Notes: generated by a model from the sequence alone, not told the origin. 64,000 nt of DNA from UBA6244 sp965140775 (GCA_965140775.1 OZ223471.1:1116001-1180000), one strand, 5' to 3'. Positions 35,247 through 44,350 are shown, counted from the stretch's first letter. Made by a program: numbers and translations.

Positions 35247-36818
35247 CTACAATCCCTTCTTCGAAAATCTTTTCTCCGGTTTCTTGTCTGTGGCAAAGAC
35301 GGATTTTTCAAAAAGTGCATCCAATTCTTCTGAAATCAACGCCGGATTGGTTACAGGCATCTGGTCGTTGCCTACTTCGTATTCGAGCAGGGTGGCCTTT
35401 TTTCCGTTGTTCAGCGAAGGCATCAATCCCCAACCCCGGTTGGTGGTTTCCAGGTATTCGCCCTCTTCGTCTATGATGTTGAGGCAGGGATAAAAGCAGC
35501 CTTTTCGTCCAATGAATTTGTTCATCACTTCCACTGCTTCATCGTATTCCTCACGGGTGGCTCGACCCAGTGCTTCATAGTCGGCAATCACGCGCCCATC
35601 CCAGGTATGCACCGATGCCGAACCATCATAAATATTGTCTTCGATGTTGGCTCCCGAGTGTACGGTATCGTGGCCGGAGGGCATCAGTAATACTTTACCT
35701 CCACCTCCTTCCACATTGGCTGCAAATATGGGCTTGTTGATCCCGGAAATCCATCCTTGCAGGTTTTTAATGTAGATTTTTCCAATCTGAATGGGGGTGA
35801 TAAAGTGCATCAACCCTCTTTCCTTGTGGCATTGAAGCAAATAATAGGGCTCAACCCCCATCCAGAACATCCTTCTAAACGTGGTGGCCAGTGTTTTAAA
35901 ATAGGCATTCACATGTTTCAGCAGTACGGTTTGGTTTCGTACAGAATATCCATGTTTGCGAATGCGCTTGACGGCGGCATGCATTTCTTCGGTAATTTCC
36001 TGATAGTGATTGATGTGTGTCATAAAATACACATACTTCTCAGGACCTACGTTGTATTTATTTGCCGATTGGTCGATTACATTCAACAGCTCTTCGGTAA
36101 CGCCCATGGGCATCACCACGGGCACTCGGGTGGCAATGCGGATGGACCGCAGGTGTGGAATGCGGCTGAGCTCTTCCAGAATGTAGGACAGTTTTTTGGC
36201 TCCAATCCGCAAGGCATCGCCGCCGGTTACCAACACTTCGTCGATATTGGGGTTGTGTGAAATATAGAATAATCCTTTGCGGATATCTTCGCGGCTGATA
36301 TGTGTGCTGGCATCCAGCGATTTGGTTCGCTGACAATGGGTGCAATAGGAAGCGCAGGCGGTATTTTCGCTCACAAAAAAGGCCACCCGGTTGGGATACC
36401 GTTGGTAGGCAGTACCGTAACTTCGGCTACCTTCGTCCATCAGGCCTTCTTTACCGGCATCGGCAAACATCAAATGGGCAGGAGTGGGGACGCTTTGCCA
36501 GAAAATAGGATCCAGGCGAATAGCCGCTTTTTCGCCGTCGAGCATCGTGGGATGAAAGACATCTTCCTGCATCAGTGTGGCGTAATAGGGTGTGATGCGC
36601 ATGGGCTCTTTCCCTTCTTCGCTCAGCACCCGAAGGGTGCGTCGGATTTCGGATTTTTGGAAATCGGATAGCTTGATGACTTTCGACAGGGTGTCCACAT
36701 CGCGGATGGCGTTTCGATCTTGCCACAAGGGGTTTTGCCATTCTTCAGGAGTAACGTTTTTCCAGAGTTCGATGGATTGATATGGGCGTGGGGAATAAAA
36801 AAAAGTATCTTGTTTCAC
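35247..36818 (-). CDS. KamA-family radical-SAM aminomutase, glutamate-type active site
   Basis: A 523-residue radical-SAM, PLP-dependent aminomutase read from a GTG start. The 4Fe-4S/SAM motif CASYCTHC lies near residue 155, and the PLP-Lys motif GGGGK lies in NVEGGGGKVLLMP near 370. In lysine 2,3-aminomutase two Asp residues bind the substrate side chain, in a QCDLS segment and in VVDAPGGGGK. Here the corresponding segments are QCHKERG and AANVEGGGGK, so both Asp are lost and a Lys and an Asn lie at or next to the two positions. Published work on glutamate 2,3-aminomutase reports Lys and Asn there, so a beta-glutamate-forming enzyme is more likely than a lysine enzyme. It is a single gene facing the tRNA operon. 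Confidence 0.8.
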   Translation of the reverse strand: MKQDTFFYSPRPYQSIELWKNVTPEEWQNPLWQDRNAIRDVDTLSKVIKLSDFQKSEIRRTLRVLSEEGKEPMRITPYYATLMQEDVFHPTMLDGEKAAIRLDPIFWQSVPTPAHLMFADAGKEGLMDEGSRSYGTAYQRYPNRVAFFVSENTACASYCTHCQRTKSLDASTHISREDIRKGLFYISHNPNIDEVLVTGGDALRIGAKKLSYILEELSRIPHLRSIRIATRVPVVMPMGVTEELLNVIDQSANKYNVGPEKYVYFMTHINHYQEITEEMHAAVKRIRKHGYSVRNQTVLLKHVNAYFKTLATTFRRMFWMGVEPYYLLQCHKERGLMHFITPIQIGKIYIKNLQGWISGINKPIFAANVEGGGGKVLLMPSGHDTVHSGANIEDNIYDGSASVHTWDGRVIADYEALGRATREEYDEAVEVMNKFIGRKGCFYPCLNIIDEEGEYLETTNRGWGLMPSLNNGKKATLLEYEVGNDQMPVTNPALISEELDALFEKSVFATDKKPEKRFSKKGL

Positions 36819-36861
36819 AACAATAAAAGTTAATTAATCAGTCAAATTGAGTTGAAGACAG

Positions 36862-36869
36862 CAAAGTTA
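36862..36869 (-). promoter_or_regulatory. Candidate -7 element for the KamA-family gene
   Basis: The minus strand reads TAACTTTG (TAnnTTTG), 44 bases before the GTG start at 36818. No clear -33 element. The rest of the spacer 36870-37058 shows no gene. Confidence 0.4.
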
Positions 36870-37058
36870 ATAAAATAGCCTGTTTGGGCGGTTTTTTGAG
36901 CAGCGGACTAGTTGGGAATGGAGGTGCGCTTTTGGTAAATTTACGTTTAACCAACATTAAATGAGAAAGATGGGGTGATGTTAAAATTTTATGAAAAATG
37001 CATCAATCATGTAGGCAGTTTCCTTAATTTTACACCATAAACTATAATCCAACTTAAA

Positions 37059-37655
37059 ATGAAAAAGTATTTTATTCTATTCATCTCCATTGCTTTTGCA
37101 ATGAATGTGCAAGCACAAAAAATTAAACTTATCGAAGGTAGTCTGGGATTCTTGAAGGGGCAGGATCAAATAGGTGTAAAATTTACCTACGACGAAAACA
37201 TGAAGGTAGGTGCCGGAACAGAAGCCGAGTACATCGACAAAAAAATGGCAGATGCCGACGAAAAGGAGCCCGGATCAGGGGAGAAATGGAAAGAAGCCTG
37301 GTATAGCGATCGCGCAGATCACTATCAACCTAAGTTTATTGACCTTTTTGAAGACGTGCTGAAAAAAAAGGAGGTGATTTTGCTGGAAAATGGCGACAAT
37401 ACCACCTACACCATGATTGTACACACCACTTTTATCGAACCAGGATTTAATGTTGGCGTAATGAGCAAACGTGCTTCCGTAGATATGACGGTTACCTTTG
37501 TGGAAACTGCAGACCCTACAAAGGTAATGGCCAAATTCACCATATTGAAATCGCCGGGAACTGCCGTTTTTGACGGTGGTGCACGTGTGGGCGAAAGCTA
37601 TGCCAAGGCGGCCAAGTATTTTGCCAAGTATCTGCTGGACAAAAAGGCTTTTTAA
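37059..37655 (+). CDS. Secreted protein of a Bacteroidota-type unknown family
   Basis: A 198-residue protein with a signal peptide (KKYFILFISIAFAMNVQAQ). The mature part has the look of a small alpha/beta domain: SLGFLKGQDQIGVKFTYDENMKVG, a charged loop EKEPGSGEKWKEAWYSDR, then strands (TYTMIVHTTFIEPGFNVGV, KRASVDMTVTFVET) and a final helix SYAKAAKYFAKYLLDKKAF. I have seen this type in Bacteroidia genomes without a named function. It is a single gene with its own terminator. Confidence 0.65.
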   Translation: MKKYFILFISIAFAMNVQAQKIKLIEGSLGFLKGQDQIGVKFTYDENMKVGAGTEAEYIDKKMADADEKEPGSGEKWKEAWYSDRADHYQPKFIDLFEDVLKKKEVILLENGDNTTYTMIVHTTFIEPGFNVGVMSKRASVDMTVTFVETADPTKVMAKFTILKSPGTAVFDGGARVGESYAKAAKYFAKYLLDKKAF

Positions 37656-37678
37656 AAGTAAAATTATACGATAATAGC

Positions 37679-37713
37679 AGCCATCCTGTTGGTTACGGGG
37701 TGGCTTTTTTTTT
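37679..37713. terminator. Terminator between two convergent genes
   Basis: AGCCATCC pairs with GGGTGGCT (one G-T pair) around an 11-base loop, followed by a T-run. It ends the gene at 37059 and lies just before the stop of arfB. Confidence 0.75.
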
Positions 37714-37719
37714 CAAGGT

Positions 37720-38151
37720 TTACTCCTCATCCGGTTTTTTTCGTCGTTGTTTTTTTTCAGCGACGATTTTCTTCTCTTTAAGTTTACGTTCTTTACTGGC
37801 TTTTCCGGGTTTGGTGGGCAGGCGCTTTTTTCGGGGTGTTAACGCTTTTGCTATCAGGGTGTAAAACTTTTCGATGACCAATTCCTTGTTGGTGATTTGC
37901 GATCGGGTGGTTTGGCATGTCAACACCAAAAAGCCTTCGTTGTTGATTTGGTTGGCCAATTTCTCAAATAGTATGTGCTTTTCTTCCTCCGTCAACAAAG
38001 ACGAGTTTTCTACATGAAAGCGCAATTCCATTTTGGTACTCACCTTGTTCACGTTTTGTCCGCCGGGTCCGCTGCTGCGGGAAGCGCTGAAAACCCACTC
38101 GGGACTGAAGTCGAGGGTTGAAATGTGGTCGGTGGGTGTGATGCCGGTCAT
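37720..38151 (-). CDS. arfB: Alternative ribosome-rescue factor / peptidyl-tRNA hydrolase ArfB
   Basis: A 143-residue class I release-factor-like protein. The catalytic GGQ lies in SRSSGPGGQNVNKVSTKMELR (about residues 22-42) and hydrolyses peptidyl-tRNA on stalled ribosomes. The basic tail (RKKRLPTKPGKASKERKLKEKK and the final KKQRRKKPDEE) inserts into the empty mRNA channel. The codon-recognition domains of RF1/RF2 are absent. Length and order are typical of ArfB (YaeJ). TATCTTTG on the minus strand at 38171-38178, 20 bases before the start, is a good -7 element. Confidence 0.92.
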   Translation of the reverse strand: MTGITPTDHISTLDFSPEWVFSASRSSGPGGQNVNKVSTKMELRFHVENSSLLTEEEKHILFEKLANQINNEGFLVLTCQTTRSQITNKELVIEKFYTLIAKALTPRKKRLPTKPGKASKERKLKEKKIVAEKKQRRKKPDEE

Positions 38152-38170
38152 GGGATTAGTGAATTTATGG

Positions 38171-38178
38171 CAAAGATA
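38171..38178 (-). promoter_or_regulatory. -7 element of arfB
   Basis: The minus strand reads TATCTTTG (TAnnTTTG), which would place transcription start about 12 bases before the start codon. No firm -33 element. The following spacer (38179-38403) shows no gene. Confidence 0.5.
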
Positions 38179-38403
38179 GTGGTTTTGACAGGTAAAGGAA
38201 TTTGTTTTGTGGTCTGGCGAATTATTTGGTTACTTTTTTTGCAGTTTTCAAATGCACACTGAAATACATGGCTGGCAGCAAAGATGTGTTGTTGTAATCC
38301 AAAACCAAATCATCCTAAAAAGTGAGTCCATAAATAATTGGGTTCCGGTATGCCTCAAGAGGGATACAGTACTACGCCATACCTTTGCTGTCGGTACATA
38401 AAA

Positions 38404-38434
38404 AACTCCCTGCCCGAGCGGGGGGCAGGGAGTT
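38404..38434 (-). terminator. Terminator of the first FISUMP gene
   Basis: A perfect 12-base stem AACTCCCTGCCC/GGGCAGGGAGTT followed by a T-run on the minus strand, 52 bases beyond the stop at 38486. A near-identical copy follows the paralogous gene at 40376. Confidence 0.85.
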
Positions 38435-38485
38435 ACGCTAAGGGTTACCCGGCGGCGCGGCCATGCGCACCGGAATTCAGGTTAG

Positions 38486-39946
38486 TTAATCCTTGACACA
38501 ACGAACGCTATAGCCGTCCGCACGGCCGCTGTTAGCGATGCCGGCGCCGCTGCTGGCGAAGCCCAAGGTGCGCGCTAAGGTGCTGTAAACCGTACTGCTC
38601 CAATAGTAACCGTAGGCACCTACACTGGAGAGCGAACCATTGCTGTGGTGGCGGTAGCCCGCCACGGGCAATTTAAGCGGTGAGGCAAAAGCACCGGCAG
38701 CGTCGATGGATGACCAGGATAGCCGCTCGTTGTTCCATTCGGTTTCGGTGGGCAAACGGTAGCCCGAAGGGCAGGGGTTGTTGATACCACCTGTACCTTG
38801 CCATAGGTTGTCATTTGCCGGGGAGCGCCAATCATAAGGAGTGGCGGCAGAGAGGATAAAATTCCCATGACCCGGCACATCACCCGAAGAGAAGGTGGTG
38901 GTGGTACCGCTGGTTCGTAACTGGTGTCCATCGGTCAACCTGCCCCACTGGTACAAATCGCCATAGGCCTGTGCGTCTGTTGAGGAGGTGGCCACCCTGT
39001 CTGCTCCCAGGTTGCGGTCCATCCATATCCTGCCTGTGGCTGAGACTGTAATAACACATTGGCTCGAAACCCAATCTGTTCCATCATAATAATACATGGC
39101 TTTAGGGGTGCAGTCGGTACAATAAACCATCAGGCCTTCGGCGGGGCCGGCAATGGCATTCATTTGTGCTTCGGTCATGCGCGGGGGTAAAAACCCGCGG
39201 CTGGTACTGTTTACTTCGAGCTCGGCAGATACCTGTGGGGTTGCGGTGCCTATTCCCACGTTCATGTTGTTATGAACAGTTAAAACCGGCCAAAAAACAT
39301 CACTGTTATCGTTCATCCCCAGACGGAGATACCTGTCTGCGGTGGCAAGGTCGGTTCTTATTTCGATGGCTCCACCAGCATGTCCTGTACCACATATTTT
39401 ATTGGTGCTTTGTGGCAATCCCATTCGCAGGGTGCCAACATTTATCAATTGATTTTGGCTCATGTCCAGCAGTTGCGTAGCCGTGTGGTTCCCCAGGTTG
39501 TCGCCTGCGGGGGTTGCCCATGCTCCGTCACCTCTGAAGAATGTGAAATTATTGTTGGGTATGGCCGGCACTAACCCGTCGGTGGCAGGATTTGCTACGG
39601 GGAGTATGGCATTCATTCCACCGGTAATATCAATGGAGTTGGTCATTGCATTGTAGCTCAGGTCCTGAGGCACATCATTGCCAACCGCCGTCCAGACGGA
39701 ACCGTTGTAGTAATAAAACCCCGGTGTATTGTCGGTTTGGAAAACCATGAGCCCTGTGGCAGGGGATGCGATGGCATCGCGCTGGGCGAGTGTCATGCGC
39801 GGTACAAGTATTCCCGCATCTGTTGCTTTCACATCCAGCACGGCCGAAGCATCGGGCTGGCTTCCATCGGTGTTGATGGCTACCTGAGCCATTGTTGCGC
39901 CAAACAGCAACAGGGTTGCCGCGGCAGAAAGGAGAAGTTTTTTCAT
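38486..39946 (-). CDS. Exported protein with FISUMP domain (paralogue 1)
   Basis: A 486-residue secreted protein. The signal peptide KKLLLSAAATLLLFGATMAQ is identical to that of the second paralogue. The N-terminal half contains repeated segments of the type ASAVLDVKATDAGILVPRMT and GLMVFQTDNTPGFYYYNGSVW, found in T9SS-type cell-surface proteins. The last 190 residues are a Fibrobacter succinogenes major paralogous (FISUMP) domain: GRIWMDRNLGADRVA, then AYGDLYQWGRLTDGHQ, then NPCPSGYRLPTETEWNN and YYWSST, ending GYSVRCVKD. Role probably surface binding, unproven. Confidence 0.8.
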   Translation of the reverse strand: MKKLLLSAAATLLLFGATMAQVAINTDGSQPDASAVLDVKATDAGILVPRMTLAQRDAIASPATGLMVFQTDNTPGFYYYNGSVWTAVGNDVPQDLSYNAMTNSIDITGGMNAILPVANPATDGLVPAIPNNNFTFFRGDGAWATPAGDNLGNHTATQLLDMSQNQLINVGTLRMGLPQSTNKICGTGHAGGAIEIRTDLATADRYLRLGMNDNSDVFWPVLTVHNNMNVGIGTATPQVSAELEVNSTSRGFLPPRMTEAQMNAIAGPAEGLMVYCTDCTPKAMYYYDGTDWVSSQCVITVSATGRIWMDRNLGADRVATSSTDAQAYGDLYQWGRLTDGHQLRTSGTTTTFSSGDVPGHGNFILSAATPYDWRSPANDNLWQGTGGINNPCPSGYRLPTETEWNNERLSWSSIDAAGAFASPLKLPVAGYRHHSNGSLSSVGAYGYYWSSTVYSTLARTLGFASSGAGIANSGRADGYSVRCVKD

Positions 39947-40375
39947 TCTTTCATTTTTTTAGTTTGTAATTTAGATAAATAATGGATAGGAATAAAAATT
40001 GTTTAACGTCTCAAGGCAATCAATGTTCTTTTTTAAAAATGTGCACAGCGAAGCATTTGATTTCCCTGAAAAACCTAAAAACCTATACAATAATATCCAT
40101 CCGGTTGTAACCGGCAAAATTATATCTGTTGCAATACCGTTTTTTCAGGATAAAACGAGTTCATTCACGTTGTTTATTTAGTTAGAGTATTGTTTTACAG
40201 CGTTTAACGACTCACATAACTTTTCATTTATATACCTTCAATAACTCTTGGCTTTTGCCCTCCAAAATCCGGGAAGGAGGAGGCGTACCCCGGGCCAACA
40301 CGAATGTTGCCTGTGGTGCCCGTAAAACCGGAATAATAGGCTATCCCAATACCCGGGCTAAACAGTACAATAAAA
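39947..40375. other. Gene-free spacer between the FISUMP paralogues
   Basis: About 430 bases with no reading frame I would call. It holds the promoter region of paralogue 1 and unrelated sequence, with CCCGGGCCAACACG-type GC-rich DNA near 40290. Nothing else recognised. Confidence 0.3.
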
Positions 40376-40405
40376 AACTCCCTGCCCGAGCGGGGGCAGG
40401 GAGTT
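40376..40405 (-). terminator. Terminator of the second FISUMP gene
   Basis: AACTCCCTGCCC/GGGCAGGGAGTT with an A-run before it (T-run on the minus strand), 40 bases beyond the stop at 40446. It is almost identical to the terminator at 38404, as expected for a duplicated gene-plus-terminator unit. Confidence 0.85.
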
Positions 40406-40445
40406 TATCTGTAGCATTTTGTGCAAACAAAAGGCTATCAGGTAG

Positions 40446-41339
40446 TTATTCTTTGATGCAGCGAACGGAGTGGCCCATGGCCCTGTAAGCTGAGGAAATA
40501 ACAGCGAAGGAAAAATCGAAGTATAGAGTATGGGCATTGCTGCCAGTAACCGTACTGCTCCAATAATTACCAGATTCATCCATTAATAGTGCGCCACTGT
40601 TGTAATAGCGAAATTTTGAAACGCTCCATCTAAGTGGTGATAAAAATGCTTCCTCTTTATTTCCATAATCCCAAGTTAGCATTTCTGTTTCCAACTCTGT
40701 TTGGGTTGGTAACCTAAATCCTTGAGGACAGGGATTGTTCACCCCTGTAGCACCTTGCCACAAGTTATCGTTTTGAGGTGAACGCCAATCGTTTACTCCG
40801 GAATTTACAACGATAAAATTATCGTTTTCAGGTGCATCACCTGATGAAAGTGTAGTTGTTGTGCTACTGGTAAGACACTGATGCCCATCGCTAAGTCTTC
40901 CCCATTGATATAGATCGCCGAAAGCATCGGCATCTGTACTTGAAGATGCCACGTTAGAGGCTCCAAGATTGCGGTCCATCCATGTATATCCTGTTGCTGG
41001 ATTAGTAACCTCGTTTACTGTTGTTCCTCCTAAAATGCAGTGTACAGTGCCTGTTGGCCATGATGGGGGCAAAGTTCCACATGGACTATACCAATTGCCT
41101 GCGTACCATTCAATACAATTTGTTTCAGTATTGAATATTGTAAGTCCTATCGCAGGATCGGCAATAGCGTCGCGTTGGCTAGTAGTCATGCGAGGAAGCA
41201 GCAAACCCGAAGTGGTGCTTTGCACATCGAGCATGGCAGAAGGATCAGGGGGACTGCCGATGTTGTTAATGGCTACCTGAGCCATTGTTGCGCCAAACAG
41301 CAACAGGGTTGCCGCGGCTGAAAGGAGTAGTTTTTTCAT
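40446..41339 (-). CDS. Exported protein with FISUMP domain (paralogue 2)
   Basis: A 297-residue shorter relative of the 486-residue protein at 38486. The signal peptide is identical and the opening VAINNIGSPPDPSAMLDVQS and GLLLPRMTTSQRDAIADPAIGL parallel the other protein. Only one such N-terminal unit is present, versus about three in paralogue 1. The C-terminal FISUMP domain is complete: YTWMDRNLGASNVASSSTDA, GDLYQWGRLSDGHQ, NPCPQGFRLPTQTELE, NYWSSTVTGSN and a GHSVRCIKE end. It arose with paralogue 1 by tandem duplication. Confidence 0.8.
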   Translation of the reverse strand: MKKLLLSAAATLLLFGATMAQVAINNIGSPPDPSAMLDVQSTTSGLLLPRMTTSQRDAIADPAIGLTIFNTETNCIEWYAGNWYSPCGTLPPSWPTGTVHCILGGTTVNEVTNPATGYTWMDRNLGASNVASSSTDADAFGDLYQWGRLSDGHQCLTSSTTTTLSSGDAPENDNFIVVNSGVNDWRSPQNDNLWQGATGVNNPCPQGFRLPTQTELETEMLTWDYGNKEEAFLSPLRWSVSKFRYYNSGALLMDESGNYWSSTVTGSNAHTLYFDFSFAVISSAYRAMGHSVRCIKE

Positions 41340-41682
41340 TCTTTTAATGATTATTGATTAAAAATTTGATTAATGGCAACCATTTGTGAATGACTGACAG
41401 CATAATAACACGTATCACATTGCTGCAAAGAACCATTCACTTTTTAGATGCATGTAAACTTTGTAAAGTTATCTCAATGATGCTCCTGACCATTAAAAAG
41501 TATCATTATAAAACCGTTTTGTACGGGGCAAATATGTTCTATTTGCGTTGTGTATCTCCGTAAGATAGCAGAAAACATGGTTTAGTATATTGTAAAAAAA
41601 TACAACTAATTAACCAATCAGTACGGATGTGCCGTTTGGCAGATTATCTAAAATCGATTGATGAGGGAATTGAAGCTAAAAA
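41340..41682. other. Gene-free spacer before the polyene cluster
   Basis: About 340 AT-rich bases holding the upstream region of the second FISUMP gene and the downstream region of the dehydratase. No gene and no clear terminator seen. Confidence 0.3.
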
Positions 41683-42069
41683 CTATGGAAAAACAGGGAT
41701 AATAGTAATATTATATACAATTTTTGCTTTGGTGGCCATACCATTTGTTGTTTCAATGGTGGCATCGGCCTTAATCGTTTGCTCTTCCGTAAAACTGTAA
41801 GCGATGGTGAATTGAACTGGGTTTGTATCCGGCACTATAAGTCCTAAAAACTTGGCTTGGGACATGTTGTTAATCGTGAGCTTTTTATCCAGATGTTTTT
41901 CCAATAGTTCTTTCACTATCTGCAATTGAACAACTCCGGGCACAACGGGCTGTTCGGGAAAATGGCCTTGATACACCTGATGGTCGGCATTCAGAATCAG
42001 GGTGGCTTCCAGTTTTTGATGCACCTCTTCTATTTGTTGGATGGTATAAAAGTCTTTAATGAGCATCAT
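41683..42069 (-). CDS. FabZ-like 3-hydroxyacyl-ACP dehydratase (hotdog)
   Basis: A 128-residue single hotdog-fold protein. The FabZ-type signature is YQGHFPEQPVVPGVVQLQIVKEL (about residues 36-56), which places the catalytic His in GHFP. The acidic residue that normally follows at the PGVxxxE position is Gln here, so activity may be altered. It would dehydrate 3-hydroxyacyl-ACP to enoyl-ACP during polyene assembly. It is the last gene of a seven-gene minus-strand set and overlaps the CLF-like gene by four bases. Confidence 0.75.
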   Translation of the reverse strand: MMLIKDFYTIQQIEEVHQKLEATLILNADHQVYQGHFPEQPVVPGVVQLQIVKELLEKHLDKKLTINNMSQAKFLGLIVPDTNPVQFTIAYSFTEEQTIKADATIETTNGMATKAKIVYNITIIPVFP

Positions 42070-43136
42070 GGTTTGGATACCAGCATCAGGCTGTGGTTAA
42101 TGTTTCTGAAATGGTTGTAAATCAGTATGTTTTTGGGCTTACGATTTTCTGGGTAATTTGCCGAAATGGTTGTTGGAACATGTCCGTGGCGAATCATTCC
42201 GGCAGCCAGCCACAGGGCAAAGCTACTCGCCGTATCGTATTCTCCACACAGATGTTTGAATTTTCCGGTATTGATTCCGTTTAAAAGATCGTTTTCCAAC
42301 TTATGATAAACCTGATCAAAAACCTGATCGCCGTTGTTGCCCATGACAACCAAATCGATATCTTCGAAGGTGAGCCCATGGTTCAGGATGAACTTTCTGA
42401 TAAAATCGGCAGTTTCAATATCTGATTTGGGTTTGTAATAGGTGCTTACCCCTTGGAGTTGAGCGTATGTTTTTTCTGATTTGGTGTCAGATAACACGAA
42501 AAACGCACTTCCTTCTCCCGAAAGGGCTCCGGGTTGCATGTCGTTGTATATCCTCAGGTTGTTGCAGGCTTCCTTTTTATAGTAGTCGATTTGTGTTTTA
42601 ATCAACCAGCTTTCCTCCGTAATTTCGTCAATGCCACCCACCAAAATGTTATGTGCTTGATGGTCGGCCAACATCATCATGGCATCGAGCAGGGCACTCT
42701 CGAAGGAGAAGGTGCGGTGAACAAAGGCCATGTTGTAATTTTTGTTTTCGAGCATGAGGGCGATTTGGGCACCCATGGTGTTGTGGGTCGATTGAATGAA
42801 AGAGGTGGGAGTGAGCAGGGTTTCGCCATTTTCAATCATGGCATTCAGGAATTTTTCGGTGTCGATCTGACAACCCATGCCGGTTCCGGTCATGATGGCA
42901 TCTGTTTGACTTACCTCGGCTTCCTTCATGGCAATTTGGGCGCTCACGAGACTCATTTTCACTATTTTGCTCATGCGCCGCAGCAATTTCATGTCGATGT
43001 AGTCTTTGTAGGGGGGTGCCACCACTTGCAAAAAGCGTTCGTTATACTCCAGAATTTCTCCCAAAAAATTTTCGTGGTTGATGGTGGGTTGTGGTGCAAT
43101 GGCCCCACTTCCATTGATATAGGCAGGTTTCATCAT
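42066..43136 (-). CDS. Ketosynthase-like protein without active-site Cys (chain-length-factor type)
   Basis: A 356-residue thiolase-fold protein. At the position where ketosynthases have TACSSS it reads HRTFSFESALLDAMM, so the nucleophilic Cys is missing. The rest of the fold is recognisable (GTGMGCQIDTEKFLN, then GALSGEGSAFFVL, then LVVMGNNGDQVFD). Proteins of this kind pair with an active ketosynthase and set chain length. It overlaps the active KS gene by four bases, implying a translationally coupled KS/CLF heterodimer. Role inferred from the family. Confidence 0.75.
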   Translation of the reverse strand: MMKPAYINGSGAIAPQPTINHENFLGEILEYNERFLQVVAPPYKDYIDMKLLRRMSKIVKMSLVSAQIAMKEAEVSQTDAIMTGTGMGCQIDTEKFLNAMIENGETLLTPTSFIQSTHNTMGAQIALMLENKNYNMAFVHRTFSFESALLDAMMMLADHQAHNILVGGIDEITEESWLIKTQIDYYKKEACNNLRIYNDMQPGALSGEGSAFFVLSDTKSEKTYAQLQGVSTYYKPKSDIETADFIRKFILNHGLTFEDIDLVVMGNNGDQVFDQVYHKLENDLLNGINTGKFKHLCGEYDTASSFALWLAAGMIRHGHVPTTISANYPENRKPKNILIYNHFRNINHSLMLVSKP

Positions 43137-44350
43137 GGCATGGTGGCGTTTGGATTTACCTTCGAGAAAACGATGGAAGAGTCGTTACCGCCAAAACCAA
43201 AACTGTTGGTCAGAACGTGGTTGATGTGGAGGTCGGTTAACTCACTTACCGGAATTAAACCTGTTTCTGGGATGACTTCCTTAAAGTTGATGTTGGGAAA
43301 GGCTTTGTTGTGGTTCATGGCCAGGATGGAAATAATCGACTCAATTACTCCTGCCGCACCCAGGGTATGTCCGGTAAAGGCTTTGGTAGAGCTAAACGGG
43401 GGTACACGGTCGCCAAACAGACGTTGCATGGCAATACCTTCGGTGAGGTCGTTGTTGTCGGTTCCGGTGCCATGAACGTTAATATAATCAATGTCTTGTG
43501 GAGATAATCCCGCTTGGGCGACAGCCCTTTGCATGGCCAAAAAAGGACCTTCGCCATTCTCGGAAGAGGCCGTTTGATGAAATGCATCGTTGGCATTGGC
43601 ATAGCCGGAAACCTGAGCATAGGTGGTCTTTTTCTCCCTCAGGGCATCGCCGGCACGTTCCAGAACCAGATATCCGGCGCCTTCGCCGAGATTAAGTCCG
43701 CGACGTGTGGCATCAAAGGGGCGACAATGTGCGTGGTCGAGAATCATGAGGGTGTTGAACCCGTTGAGGGTAAACCGACTCAGGGCATCCGTGCCTCCCA
43801 CGATGACAGCATCCAACAGGTTGTGTTTTAGCAATCTGGCGCCAAACATAATGCTGTTGAGCGAAGACGAACAAGCGGTGCTGATGGTGGTAAGGTACTT
43901 ATGGATGTTGAGGTCGTCAGCAATCATTTCGGTGCTGTTGCCGGCATGGTGGGTGTCGATGTGTTTTTTGTGGAGGGCGTCGGAGAGGAAATCCTTGTAA
44001 AAGAACTCACTGCGGTCCATTCCGCCTACGGTGGAAGCTGAGATAAGGCCAATACGTTTGCCCGAATGAGTGCTCAGATTTGCCGACTCGTAGGCCTGAC
44101 GTGCTGCCCATAAACCCAACAAAGCGGTTCGGGTCCAGGCCAGTGACTTGTCAACTCCCAGTTTATCCATCAGTTCTTGTTGGTTCAACTTGATTTCGCC
44201 CAACAAAAATTCATCCCTGTGCACGGTTTCAAGGATGGAAATTTTTCCAATACCCGTTTTGCCCGTCATCAACGAACGGAGTGTTTCTTCCACATTGTTG
44301 CCAATGGAAGATACAATTCCCATTCCGGTTACTACCACACCTTCAGTCAT
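43133..44350 (-). CDS. Beta-ketoacyl-ACP synthase, FabF type (active)
   Basis: A 405-residue condensing enzyme with all catalytic residues: Cys in TISTACSSSLNSIMF (about 160), His in NVHGTGTDNNDLTEG (about 300) and His in AFTGHTLGAAGVIE (about 335). The start MTEGVVVTGMGIVSSIG is typical. It would elongate the ACP-bound chain with malonyl-ACP, probably as a pair with the CLF-like protein downstream. It is preceded by an ACP gene, 17 bases away. Confidence 0.9.
   Translation of the reverse strand: MTEGVVVTGMGIVSSIGNNVEETLRSLMTGKTGIGKISILETVHRDEFLLGEIKLNQQELMDKLGVDKSLAWTRTALLGLWAARQAYESANLSTHSGKRIGLISASTVGGMDRSEFFYKDFLSDALHKKHIDTHHAGNSTEMIADDLNIHKYLTTISTACSSSLNSIMFGARLLKHNLLDAVIVGGTDALSRFTLNGFNTLMILDHAHCRPFDATRRGLNLGEGAGYLVLERAGDALREKKTTYAQVSGYANANDAFHQTASSENGEGPFLAMQRAVAQAGLSPQDIDYINVHGTGTDNNDLTEGIAMQRLFGDRVPPFSSTKAFTGHTLGAAGVIESIISILAMNHNKAFPNINFKEVIPETGLIPVSELTDLHINHVLTNSFGFGGNDSSIVFSKVNPNATMP

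Noticed and set aside
38380..38434. TACCTTTG on the plus strand facing the FISUMP terminator, as a possible small-RNA promoter
   Set aside because: There is no -33 element, and the hairpin is better explained as the minus-strand terminator of the FISUMP gene.
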